Assembly (NCBI GenBank): GCA_964579765.1
Contig: CAZOIK010000210.1
Span: 1-17,292, forward strand
DNA: 17,292 nt
Source of the DNA: DATNBT01 sp964579765
Lineage (GTDB): Bacteria; Acidobacteriota; Vicinamibacteria; Vicinamibacterales; CAVVIG01
Reading direction: 5' to 3'
This document shows, piece after piece, positions 7,620 to 16,332 of this stretch. The position numbers and the translations under genes are program-made. The notes under the pieces were generated by a model, which was given only the letters and a program-made list of their open reading frames with translations, made no database searches and was not told the DNA's origin. The number at the start of each line of letters is the position of its first letter. Position 1 is the stretch's first letter.

Positions 7620-9202
7620 ATGAGCACCGTAGAGCGCGGCCACCACCTCGACCGTGAGGGGATACGCACGGATCGGGTCAAGTGGAACCTGTCGGCCGCG
7701 GCGCTGTACGAAGAGGCCATCCGGAACCAGGAAGGCGTCATCGCCGCCGAGGGGCCGCTGGTCTGCCGCACCGGCCAGCACACGGGTCGGTCGCCGAACG
7801 ACAAGTTCATCGTCCGCGAGGCGTCGAGCGACGCGCACATCGGGTGGGGCAAGGTGAACCGCGCGATGGAGCAGGCGCAGTGGGACGCGCTGCACGCGGA
7901 CTTCATCGAGTCGCTGACGGGCAAGGAACTGTACGTACTCGATTGCTACGCGGGGGCCGACACGACGTACCGGCTTCCGGTGCGCGTCATCACGGAATAC
8001 GCGTGGCACAGCCTGTTCTGCAAGAACCTGTTCATCGACGATCCGGCGGCGGCCACCGCGCAGGCGCCTGAATTCACCGTCATCGACTCGCCCAGTTTCA
8101 AGGCCGATCCCAAACGGCACGGCACGCGCACCGAGGTCGTCATCGCCCTGAACTTCGCAAAGAAGCTCGTGCTGATTGGCGGTACCAGCTACGCCGGCGA
8201 GATGAAGAAGTCGATCTTCAGCGTGCTGAACTACCTGCTTCCGCTGAAGGACGTCCTCTCCATGCACTGCTCGGCGAATATCGGCGCGGCCGGCGACGTC
8301 GCGCTGTTCTTCGGTCTCTCCGGCACCGGCAAGACGACGCTTTCGAGCGATCCCACGCGCCAGCTGATTGGCGACGACGAGCACGGGTGGAGCGATCGCG
8401 GCGTGTTCAACTTCGAGGGCGGCTGCTACGCGAAGACGATCCGGCTGTCGGCGGACGCCGAGCCGCAGATCTACGCGACGACGCGGCGTTTCGGCACGGT
8501 GCTCGAGAACGTCGTGTTCGACCCGGTCACGCGGATGCTGAACCTCGACGACGATCGCTATACGGAGAACACGCGCGCCGCGTATCCCATTTCCTTCGTT
8601 GACAACGCCGCGCCGGGCGGCGTCGGCGGCCATCCGAAAAACGTCGTCATGCTCACGGCCGACGCGTTCGGCGTGCTGCCGCCGATTGCGCGGCTCTCGC
8701 CACAGGCGGCGATGTACCACTTCCTCTCCGGCTACACGGCCAAAGTCGCCGGGACCGAAAAGGGCGTGACCGAGCCCTCGGCGACGTTCAGCACGTGCTT
8801 CGGCGCGCCGTTCCTGCCGCTGCCCCCGAGCTTCTACGCGCGCATGCTGGGCGACAAGATCGCGACGCACAAGGCGCGCGTGTGGCTCGTCAACACGGGA
8901 TGGAGCGGTGGCCCATACGGCACCGGCCACCGGATGAAGATCGCGTACACGCGCGCGATGGTTGCCGCAGTGCTCTCGGGCGCCCTCGATCACGTCGCGT
9001 ACGAGCGCGATCGCCTGTTCAACCTCGACGTGCCGGCTCTCTGCCCGGGCGTGCCGTCCGACGTCCTGCAGCCGCGCAACACCTGGACGCATCCTGCGGA
9101 GTACGACGCGCAGGCCGGGAAGCTCGCGAAGATGTTCGTGGAGAACTTCAAGAACTTCGAGGCCGACGTCGCGCCCGACGTGCGGGCGGCCGGCCCTCAG
9201 GC

Positions 9203-9206
<4 letters not shown>
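7620..9206 (+). CDS. pckA: Phosphoenolpyruvate carboxykinase (ATP)
   Basis: This cytosolic enzyme converts oxaloacetate and ATP to phosphoenolpyruvate, CO2 and ADP, the entry step of gluconeogenesis. At 528 residues it matches the ATP-dependent family. Landmarks are the substrate-binding RTGQHTGRSPNDKF near residue 50, the metal-site stretch GGTSYAGEMKKS, the P-loop GLSGTGKTT (from 232), the kinase-2 motif GDDEHGW, and NFEGGCYAKTI, all diagnostic for this family rather than the GTP type. The start is ATG 7620, with TAGGAG (7606-7611) spaced 8 bases away. The 3' end overlaps gatB by 4 bases (GTGA), so the two are translationally coupled. I see no missing catalytic motif. Confidence 0.97.
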
Positions 9207-10657
<1,451 letters not shown>

Positions 10658-10663
10658 TACACT
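10658..10663 (+). promoter_or_regulatory. Possible extended -10 for a near-leaderless ftsE transcript
   Basis: The gatB stop codon supplies a TGA followed by TACACT, matching an extended -10 (TGnTAnnnT). Transcription would begin around 10670, about 5 bases before the ftsE GTG. No -35 is evident and no Shine-Dalgarno precedes ftsE, which would suit a leaderless message. Read-through from gatB is the alternative. Confidence 0.3.
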
Positions 10664-10674
10664 GACGCCGCGCA

Positions 10675-11334
10675 GTGATTGAAGCTGCCCACCTCTCAAA
10701 GCAGTACGGCCGCGGCGTGTATGCGCTGCGCGATCTCTCCATCAGCATCGACAAGGGCGAGTTCATCTTCCTGACCGGGCCGAGCGGCGCGGGCAAGTCC
10801 ACGCTGCTGCGGCTGCTGCTGCGCGAAGAGGTGCCCACCGAAGGCGACCTCACCGTCCTCGGCCGCGATCTCGCCGCGATGTCGTCGTCGCAGATTCAGG
10901 CGTACCGTCGATCGCTCGGGTTCGTCTTTCAGGACTTCAGGCTCATTCCGCGGATGACGGTGTTTCAGAACGTCGCGTTCGTGATGCGGGTGCTCGGCGT
11001 GCCGGACATCATCCAGCAGCGGAAGACGTTCCAGGTGCTGAAGTGGGTCGGCCTGCAGCACCGGATGAACGCGGTGCCCGAGGAGCTGTCGGGCGGCGAG
11101 CAGCAGCGCATCGCCATCGCGCGCGCGCTCGTCAACGAGCCGCAGCTCGTGCTGGCCGACGAGCCGACGGGCAACCTCGATCCCGATCTGTCGCTCGAGA
11201 TCATGAACCTGTTCCGCGAGATCAACGCGCGCGGCACGACCGTCGTCGTCGCCACGCACGATCGCGAGCTCATCCGGCGCGTCGGGCGCCGCGCCGTGAC
11301 GCTCGATCGCGGCCACGTCGTGGAGGTGTCGTAG
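10675..11334 (+). CDS. ftsE: Cell division ATP-binding protein FtsE
   Basis: This 219-residue cytoplasmic ATPase of the FtsEX complex uses its ATP cycle to activate periplasmic cell-wall hydrolases at the division site. Visible are Walker A GPSGAGKST (35-43), an intact Q-loop glutamine (Q86, FVFQDFRLIPRM), signature LSGGEQQR (from 138), Walker B LVLADEPTGNLD and an H-loop (VVATHDRE). The phrase FQDFRLIPRMTVFQNVAF is typical of FtsE. The start is GTG at 10675; the family N-terminus (MIEAAHLSKQYG) follows at once. No good ribosome site is present. The stop TAG shares its G with the GTG of ftsX, so the subunits are co-translated. Confidence 0.95.
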   Translation: MIEAAHLSKQYGRGVYALRDLSISIDKGEFIFLTGPSGAGKSTLLRLLLREEVPTEGDLTVLGRDLAAMSSSQIQAYRRSLGFVFQDFRLIPRMTVFQNVAFVMRVLGVPDIIQQRKTFQVLKWVGLQHRMNAVPEELSGGEQQRIAIARALVNEPQLVLADEPTGNLDPDLSLEIMNLFREINARGTTVVVATHDRELIRRVGRRAVTLDRGHVVEVS

Positions 11335-12215
11335 TGCGCGCGCTGCGATACGCCTTCGACGAAGCCATCGTGAGCCTCTGGCGCGGCCGCCGGTCGGGCG
11401 CGCTTTCGACCGCGACCATCGCGCTCGCGCTGTTCGTCCTCGGTACGTTCGTCATCGCCACCGCGAATCTGCAGCAGCTCGGGCGCGAGTGGACCAACTC
11501 GGCCGAGCTGTCGGTGTACCTTGCCGACACGGTGACGCCGGAACAGCGCGCGGCCGTCGAGCGTGCGATTGCCGCGGGCAACGTCGTCGCCGGACACCAG
11601 TACCTGTCGAAATCGGACGCGCTCGCGCGGTTCAAGAAGACCTTCGCGGATCTCAGCTCTACCATCGACAGCCTCGGGCAGAATCCGCTGCCGGCGTCGT
11701 ACGAAGTGCGTCTGAAGGGCGGCGCCGAGACAGGCGTCGATCTGCTCTTGGCGGAGCTGCGCCAGCTGCCCGGCGTCGCCGACGTGCGCTACGACCGCGA
11801 GTGGCTGCAGCGGCTGTCGTCCGCCACCCGGATGCTCCGTGACGTGGGCCTGGTGCTCGGCCTGCTGCTGACGCTCGGCGCCGCACTGACCGTCGCCAAC
11901 GTGGTGCGGCTCGGCCTCTACGCCCGCCGCGACGAACTCGAGATCATGCAGCTGGTCGGTGCGCCGGCCGCCTATGTCCGCGGCCCGTTCGTCATGGAAG
12001 GCACGCTGCAGGGCGGCGTTGGCGCGCTCGTCGCCCTGCTGGCGCTCGGCGGCGTGTTCCTGGCGCTCAGGGGCCGTTATCTGATCCCGCTCGCGTCCGC
12101 GATCAATCTGTCGGGGATCAGCTTCCTGTCGCTGTCGGCGTCGGTGCTGCTGCTGGCGGGGGGGATGGTGGTCGGCTGCCTGGGGGGTCTGATCGCGGCG
12201 ACCGGCCGCAATTGA
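11334..12215 (+). CDS. ftsX: Cell division protein FtsX (FtsE-partner permease)
   Basis: This 293-residue inner-membrane partner of FtsE has the usual layout. A short cytoplasmic N-terminus (ALRYAFDEAIVSLWRGRR) is followed by a first membrane helix (about 25-45, TATIALALFVLGTFVIATA). A periplasmic domain carries the conserved ELSVYLADTVTPEQ opening and a LPGVADVRYDREWL end. Three C-terminal membrane helices follow (GLVLGLLLTLGAALTVANVV; ALVALLALGGVFLAL; ASVLLLAGGMVVGCLGGLIA). The cytoplasmic ARRDELEIMQLVGA loop between the last helices is a family hallmark. The GTG start at 11334 overlaps the ftsE stop by one base (TAGTG). No EnvC-type M23 hydrolase gene follows, although one often lies next to ftsEX. 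Confidence 0.94.
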   Translation: MRALRYAFDEAIVSLWRGRRSGALSTATIALALFVLGTFVIATANLQQLGREWTNSAELSVYLADTVTPEQRAAVERAIAAGNVVAGHQYLSKSDALARFKKTFADLSSTIDSLGQNPLPASYEVRLKGGAETGVDLLLAELRQLPGVADVRYDREWLQRLSSATRMLRDVGLVLGLLLTLGAALTVANVVRLGLYARRDELEIMQLVGAPAAYVRGPFVMEGTLQGGVGALVALLALGGVFLALRGRYLIPLASAINLSGISFLSLSASVLLLAGGMVVGCLGGLIAATGRN

Positions 12216-12230
12216 AGAGTTTACGCTATC

Positions 12231-12260
12231 TTGACACTCGTTTTCGAAACGCCCTAAACT
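12231..12260 (+). promoter_or_regulatory. Sigma-70-like promoter upstream of the 94-residue gene
   Basis: A perfect TTGACA (12231-12236) is followed after 18 bases by TAAACT (12255-12260), a four-of-six -10 match, in an 85-base AT-richer gap. Initiation would fall near 12267, with a leader of about 34 bases ending in GAGGGAG before the ATG. This is the best-formed housekeeping promoter in the window and should drive the small gene and the glycerate kinase. Confidence 0.65.
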
Positions 12261-12300
12261 GGAAATTGCACGCCGTCAGTTGAACCTCTGAGGGAGCCGC

Positions 12301-12585
12301 ATGCCACGTTTTGCGACCGGAATGGGGCCGATCAGCGCGCCGCACTCGATTACGGAGTTCTACCGCGAGGAGTTTCTGAAGCATCATCGCTGTCTGCAGC
12401 AGCAGCGGCCCTACTACTCAGAAACGGCCATCACCGACGTCGAAGCCGCCCTTACGAAAATCATCGCCGAACTCGAACACCTCTCCTCGCAAGAAGACGC
12501 TCCACAGTTAGTCGCATCGCTCTTGAAACAATTTGACGTCGTCACCGGCCTTTCGGCCTGGTCCGATCCCAAGCGCACGCACTGA
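12301..12585 (+). CDS. Uncharacterised 94-residue helical protein
   Basis: I do not recognise a family. The 94-residue product is soluble and without signal peptide or membrane segment. An N-terminal PISAPHSITEFYREEF stretch is followed by two likely amphipathic helices (about 43-62, TAITDVEAALTKIIAELEHL; about 66-80, DAPQLVASLLKQF) and a short polar tail. The single Cys (HHRCLQQQ) forms no metal motif. Support for a real gene is strong: a TTGACA/TAAACT promoter upstream, a GGGAG ribosome site 4 bases before the ATG, and a stop codon overlapping the next gene's likely start (CTGA). Codon use is less GC-biased than in the neighbours (TTA, TCA, TTT, GAA), which fits either a small highly expressed gene or a recent acquisition. 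It could be a small regulator or a coupling leader for the kinase. Confidence 0.72.
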   Translation: MPRFATGMGPISAPHSITEFYREEFLKHHRCLQQQRPYYSETAITDVEAALTKIIAELEHLSSQEDAPQLVASLLKQFDVVTGLSAWSDPKRTH

Positions 12586-13883
12586 CTCGTCCTCTCGACG
12601 TTCTTCGACACGACTTCCTGGCGATTGCCCGGGCCGGTATTGCCGCGGTTGACGCGCGCTCTCTCGTCGAGCGCGCGCTGAGGGCGCCGCAGGGCGCGCC
12701 GGCCGGCGCGGTCCGCATCGTCGCCGCCGGCAAGGCGGCGGTGCCGATGGCGCTCGCCGCCAGTCGCGTGTTCGGCGAGCACGTGCGCCAGGGGCTCATC
12801 GTCGGTGTGCTGCCGGCCGGAATGGCCAATGCAGACGGCCTGCCGTTTCCGTTCATCGTCGGCGGCCATCCCACGCCGACGTCCGAGAGCGAACGCGGCG
12901 GTCGCCTTGCGCTCGCGGTCGCGCGATCGCTCGAGGCCGGCGAGACGCTGGTGGTGTTGTTGTCCGGCGGCGCCTCGGCGTTGATGGCCGTCCCCGCCGA
13001 GGGCGTGACGCTCGAAGACAAGCAAGCGACGACGCGGCAGCTGCTGCGCGCAGGCGCGGACATTCACGCGCTCAACACGGTGCGGAAGCATCTGTCGGCG
13101 ATCAAAGGCGGCTGGCTCGCGACGGCGGCGAACGGCGCGTGCCGCGCGTTCGTCATCTCGGACGTCGTCGGCGACGATCTCAGCGTCATCGGGTCCGGGC
13201 CGACCGTGCCGGATGCGAGCACGTTCGGCGACGCCCTCGACATCCTGCGCCGATACGGTGGAGACAGCGCCTATCCACGCGCGGTGGTCGATCGCATCGC
13301 GCGGGGCGCGACGGGGCAGCTCGAGGAGACGCCGAAGCCCGGCGATCGACGGCTCGGCGACGTGCGGACGTCCGTCATCGGGGGGCGGCGCGACGCGATG
13401 CACGGCGCGGCGCACGAAGCCGAATCGCGCGGCTATCACGTAATACGCGTTGACGACGCCGTCGTCGGTGATGCGCGCGACGCGGGGCCGGCGCTTCGGC
13501 GCGCGTGCGTGGCCCGCGCCGCCGGCGCGGGCCGGCCCGCGTGCATCGTCTCGAGCGGCGAGACGACGGTGCGCGTGACAGGCGACGGCACGGGCGGGCG
13601 GAATCAGGAGTTCGCGCTCGCGTGCGCGGCGCCGCTCGCGGCGCTCGGGGTCAGCGCCGCCCTCGGCAGCGTGGGCACCGACGGCATCGACGGCCCGACC
13701 GACGCCGCGGGCGCGATCGTGGATGCGGCGACGCTCGGCCGCGCGAAGTCGTTGAACCTGCAGCCGCAGGCGTTCCTCGATCGCAACGACGCGTACCGCT
13801 TCTTCGCCGCCCTGGGCGATCTCGTCACCACCGGGCCGACCGGCACCAACGTCGGCGACCTGCAGATCATTTTATTGGGGTAA
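12582..13883 (+). CDS. Glycerate 2-kinase (MOFRL/GckA family), non-canonical CTG start
   Basis: This cytosolic ATP-dependent kinase would turn D-glycerate into 2-phosphoglycerate, feeding glycolysis and gluconeogenesis. The family is clear from VRIVAAGKAAVPMA (K51 matches the active-site Lys of this class), LLSGGASALM, NTVRKHLSAIKGG, ISDVVGDDLSVIGSGPTVPD, SSGETTVRV-GDGTGGRNQEFAL and the MOFRL ending GTDGIDGPTDAAGA...TGPTGTNVGDLQIILL. The first ATG (12741) would cut off the conserved LRHDFLAIARAGIAAVDARS and the Lys motif. No ATG, GTG or TTG lies in frame between the upstream TGA (12534) and that ATG. CTG at 12582, overlapping the preceding stop, gives a family-typical 433 residues. A frameshift or sequencing error is the alternative. 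PEP carboxykinase nearby acts in the same carbon route, but on another transcript. Confidence 0.9.
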   Translation: MTRPLDVLRHDFLAIARAGIAAVDARSLVERALRAPQGAPAGAVRIVAAGKAAVPMALAASRVFGEHVRQGLIVGVLPAGMANADGLPFPFIVGGHPTPTSESERGGRLALAVARSLEAGETLVVLLSGGASALMAVPAEGVTLEDKQATTRQLLRAGADIHALNTVRKHLSAIKGGWLATAANGACRAFVISDVVGDDLSVIGSGPTVPDASTFGDALDILRRYGGDSAYPRAVVDRIARGATGQLEETPKPGDRRLGDVRTSVIGGRRDAMHGAAHEAESRGYHVIRVDDAVVGDARDAGPALRRACVARAAGAGRPACIVSSGETTVRVTGDGTGGRNQEFALACAAPLAALGVSAALGSVGTDGIDGPTDAAGAIVDAATLGRAKSLNLQPQAFLDRNDAYRFFAALGDLVTTGPTGTNVGDLQIILLG

Positions 13884-13885
13884 TC

Positions 13886-13903
13886 GTCCGCCTGAAGGCG
13901 GAC
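13886..13903. repeat. Short REP-like palindrome
   Basis: GTCCGCCTGAAGGCGGAC is a perfect inverted repeat (8-base arms around GA, or a 7-base stem with a TGAA loop) in the 33-base gap between the kinase and rnr. No T-run follows, so it is not a classical terminator. Translated, it reads VRLKADTT (plus) or VRLQAD (minus). I recall such peptides turning up in predicted proteins of Vicinamibacteria-like genomes, so it is probably one copy of a dispersed repeat. Only one copy is in this window. Confidence 0.6.
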
Positions 13904-13916
13904 ACTACAGACTGAC

Positions 13917-16166
13917 ATGTTTTCTCGTGAACAGGTGCTCGCGCTGATGCGCGAGCGCGTACACCATCCCGCCGGCATGCGGGAACTGCTGCAACTGCTG
14001 AAGGTGCCGCGCGACGATCGAACGTCGTTCAAGCGGCACGTGAAGTCGCTTGTCGCGTCGGGCGAGCTCATTCAGATCCGCGGCCATCGGTTCGGTCTGC
14101 CGGAAAAAATGGATCTCTACGTCGGACGGCTGCAGACGCACCCGGCCGGCTACGGCTTCGTGTCGCCGGAACGTCCGCTCGACGCGGGCGGCGACATCTA
14201 CATTTCCGGTCCGCACCTGAACGACGCGATGCACGGCGATCGCGTCGTCGTCCGGATCGAGCGCATCAAGGAAGGCGGACGCGCCGAGGGGCGCGTCATC
14301 CGCATTCTCGAGCGGAGCGGAGGAGGCGTCATCGGCCGCTACGATCGCGACGGCGGAGGCATGGGATACGTCGTGCCGTTCGATCGCCGTGTGCTGATGG
14401 ACATCTTCGTCCCGCCCGGCCACGAGGGCGGTGCGTCGCCTGGCGAGATGGTGTCGGTCGAGATCACGCGGTGGCCGACCTCGTCGCGCGGGGCGGTCGG
14501 ACGCGTGGACACCGTGCTCGGCGACATCGACGCGCCTGGCGTTGACACCGAAATCATCATCCGCCAGTACGGCATCCCTGACGCGCACTCCGACGACGCC
14601 GTCGCCGAAGCGGTCAGGTTGGGCGGGGCCGTCTCGGAACGGGACATCCGCGGACGGACCGACTTCCGCGGCGTGCCGACCGTCACGATCGACGGCGAAC
14701 ACGCGCGCGACTTCGACGACGCGATCACGATCGAGAAGCTGCCGAACGGCAATTACTGGCTCGGCGTCCACATCGCGGACGTCTCGCACTACGTGCAGGA
14801 AGGCAGCGCGCTCGATCGCGAGGCGTACGATCGCGGGACCTCCGTGTATTTTCCCGAGCGCGCGGTGCACATGTTTCCCGCGGAGCTCGCCACCGGGCTG
14901 TGCAGTCTGAATCCGCACGTCGATCGGCTCGTCCAGTCGTGTCTGATGGAGATCGACCGGCACGGCGACGTCGTCCGCCACGAGCTGCACGACGGCGTGA
15001 TCCACAGCAGCGAGCGGATGACGTACACGGCGGTCAACGGCATCCTCACGGATCGCGATGAAGCGCTGCTCGCCCGTTACGCGCCGCTCGTCCCGATGTT
15101 CGAGACGATGGAAGAGCTCTTCCACGTCCTCAACGACGCGCGGCGGCGGCGCGGGTCGATTGACTTCGACCTCAACGAGGCCGAGGTGGTCGTTGACGAA
15201 GGCGGGGTCGTCGAGGCGATTATCGCGCTGCAGCGGAACGTGGCGCACCGGTTGATCGAGGAGTTCATGCTCCTGGCGAACGAGACGGTGGCGTCGCATC
15301 TCGAGTCGAACGGCGCGCCGTCGCTGTATCGCGTGCACGAGGAGCCGGACGTGCTCAAGATCGCGAAGTTCGAGGACTTCATCGGGGGGTTCGGCTACAG
15401 CCTCGGAGCGCCGCTCACGTCGGTCCGGCCGCGACACTTTCAGAAGCTCCTGCAGCGCATCGAACGCAAGCCCGAAGAGAAGCCGATCGCGTTCCTCATG
15501 CTGCGGACGATGCAGAAGGCCCGCTACGCGCCGGAGAACCTCGGCCACTTCGGGCTGGCGGCGCCGAGCTACACGCACTTCACCTCGCCGATCCGGCGCT
15601 ATCCGGACCTCGTCGTGCACCGCGCGTTGCGCGCGCTGCGGCATGGCACGCTGTCGCCGGAAGATCGCGAAGAGCAGCAGGAGGACCTGCCGGAGGTCGC
15701 GCGGCACTGCTCGGAGATGGAGCGGCGCGCCGACGACGCCGAGCGCGAGCTGCTGCAGTGGAAGAAGGTGAAGTTCATGGCCGACAAGGTCGGCGACGAA
15801 TTCACCGGCTACATCACCGGCGTCGCCGCCTTCGGGCTGTTCATCGAGCTGGTCGAGCACTTCGTCGAAGGGCTCGTGCACGTCTCGACGATGGCCGACG
15901 ACTACTATCGGTTCGTCGAAGGCGCGCACATGCTGCGCGGCGAGAACACCGAGAAGGTCTACCGCCTCGGCGACAAGGTGGACGTGCAGGTGATTCGCGT
16001 CAACCTGGAGCAGCGGCAGGTGGATTTGGGGCTGGTCGAGATTCTCGAGCGCGTGCGGGAAGGAGCGCATGGCCCGCGGCGCAGCCGCGCAGCGCCCAAA
16101 CAAGACTCGCGCCGGAAGCAGCGTCCCGGCCGGCGCGAGCGATTGCGGGGGAAGAAGCGACGCTAG
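13917..16166 (+). CDS. rnr: Ribonuclease R (RNB-family 3'-5' exoribonuclease)
   Basis: RNase R is a processive 3'-5' exonuclease that degrades structured RNA. At 749 residues it has the full layout: an N-terminal winged-helix (1-60, REQVLALMRERV...FKRHVKSLVASGELIQIRGHRFGL); two cold-shock domains (about 65-220, with YGFVSPE and GDRVVVRI); an RNB catalytic core (about 240-570); an S1 domain (about 625-710, TGYITGVAAFGLFIELVEHFVEGLV); and a Lys/Arg-rich tail. The catalytic aspartates D259, D265, D267 and D268 (DGEHARDFDDA) have the spacing of E. coli D272, D278, D280 and D281. The START-like HFTSPIRRYPDLVVHR motif is intact. The ATG at 13917 lacks a clear ribosome site. The TAG stop abuts the tatA stop on the other strand with no base between them. 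Confidence 0.97.
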   Translation: MFSREQVLALMRERVHHPAGMRELLQLLKVPRDDRTSFKRHVKSLVASGELIQIRGHRFGLPEKMDLYVGRLQTHPAGYGFVSPERPLDAGGDIYISGPHLNDAMHGDRVVVRIERIKEGGRAEGRVIRILERSGGGVIGRYDRDGGGMGYVVPFDRRVLMDIFVPPGHEGGASPGEMVSVEITRWPTSSRGAVGRVDTVLGDIDAPGVDTEIIIRQYGIPDAHSDDAVAEAVRLGGAVSERDIRGRTDFRGVPTVTIDGEHARDFDDAITIEKLPNGNYWLGVHIADVSHYVQEGSALDREAYDRGTSVYFPERAVHMFPAELATGLCSLNPHVDRLVQSCLMEIDRHGDVVRHELHDGVIHSSERMTYTAVNGILTDRDEALLARYAPLVPMFETMEELFHVLNDARRRRGSIDFDLNEAEVVVDEGGVVEAIIALQRNVAHRLIEEFMLLANETVASHLESNGAPSLYRVHEEPDVLKIAKFEDFIGGFGYSLGAPLTSVRPRHFQKLLQRIERKPEEKPIAFLMLRTMQKARYAPENLGHFGLAAPSYTHFTSPIRRYPDLVVHRALRALRHGTLSPEDREEQQEDLPEVARHCSEMERRADDAERELLQWKKVKFMADKVGDEFTGYITGVAAFGLFIELVEHFVEGLVHVSTMADDYYRFVEGAHMLRGENTEKVYRLGDKVDVQVIRVNLEQRQVDLGLVEILERVREGAHGPRRSRAAPKQDSRRKQRPGRRERLRGKKRR

Positions 16167-16331
16167 CTACGACGGCTTGTGCTCGTCGTTGGCTTCCTTC
16201 ATCCCCTGTTTGAAGTTCTTGATGGCGCTGCCTACGCCCTTGCCGAGTTCCGGCAGCCGGTTCGCGCCGAAGATGAGGACGACGATCACGAGAATCACCA
16301 GAAGTTCTGGTAATCCGAGGCTGCCCAGCAT
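16167..16331 (-). CDS. tatA: Sec-independent translocase subunit TatA
   Basis: This very short (54-residue) membrane protein forms the pore-like oligomer of the twin-arginine export system. The single membrane segment (LPELLVILVIVVLIFGANRLPELG) carries the FG hinge and the LPELG start of the amphipathic helix (GVGSAIKNFKQGMKEA), followed by a short charged tail. I chose the ATG at 16331 over longer readings because AAGGAG (16339-16344) lies 7 bases upstream and the TatA N-terminus (MLGSLGLPEL) begins there. The ribosome site is inside the last codons (KEY) of the FAD oxidoreductase gene, one base separates the genes, and they must be co-transcribed. tatB and tatC are not present here. The stop abuts the rnr stop. 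Confidence 0.93.
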   Translation of the reverse strand: MLGSLGLPELLVILVIVVLIFGANRLPELGKGVGSAIKNFKQGMKEANDEHKPS

Positions 16332-16332
16332 T

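Noticed and set aside
7605..9092. 495-residue minus-strand open frame opposite pckA
   Set aside because: It is a codon-bias shadow of a complete pckA, with no recognisable family.
12547..12558. GGCC-TTTC-GGCC hairpin as a terminator
   Set aside because: The stem is only four bases, it lies inside the 94-residue gene and no T-run follows. At most it is a local structure near the kinase start.
13886..13903. Palindrome before rnr as a Rho-independent terminator
   Set aside because: The stem is good, but it is followed by CACTACAGACTG with no T-run in either direction. A REP-like repeat fits better.
13505..13915. 136-residue plus-strand frame ending in VRLKADTTD
   Set aside because: It overlaps the glycerate kinase in another frame; only its tail is informative, as the translated palindrome.
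13905..16103. 732-residue minus-strand open frame opposite rnr
   Set aside because: It mirrors the RNase R codons with His/Arg/Asp-rich low-complexity translation, and RNase R on the plus strand is complete with its catalytic aspartates.
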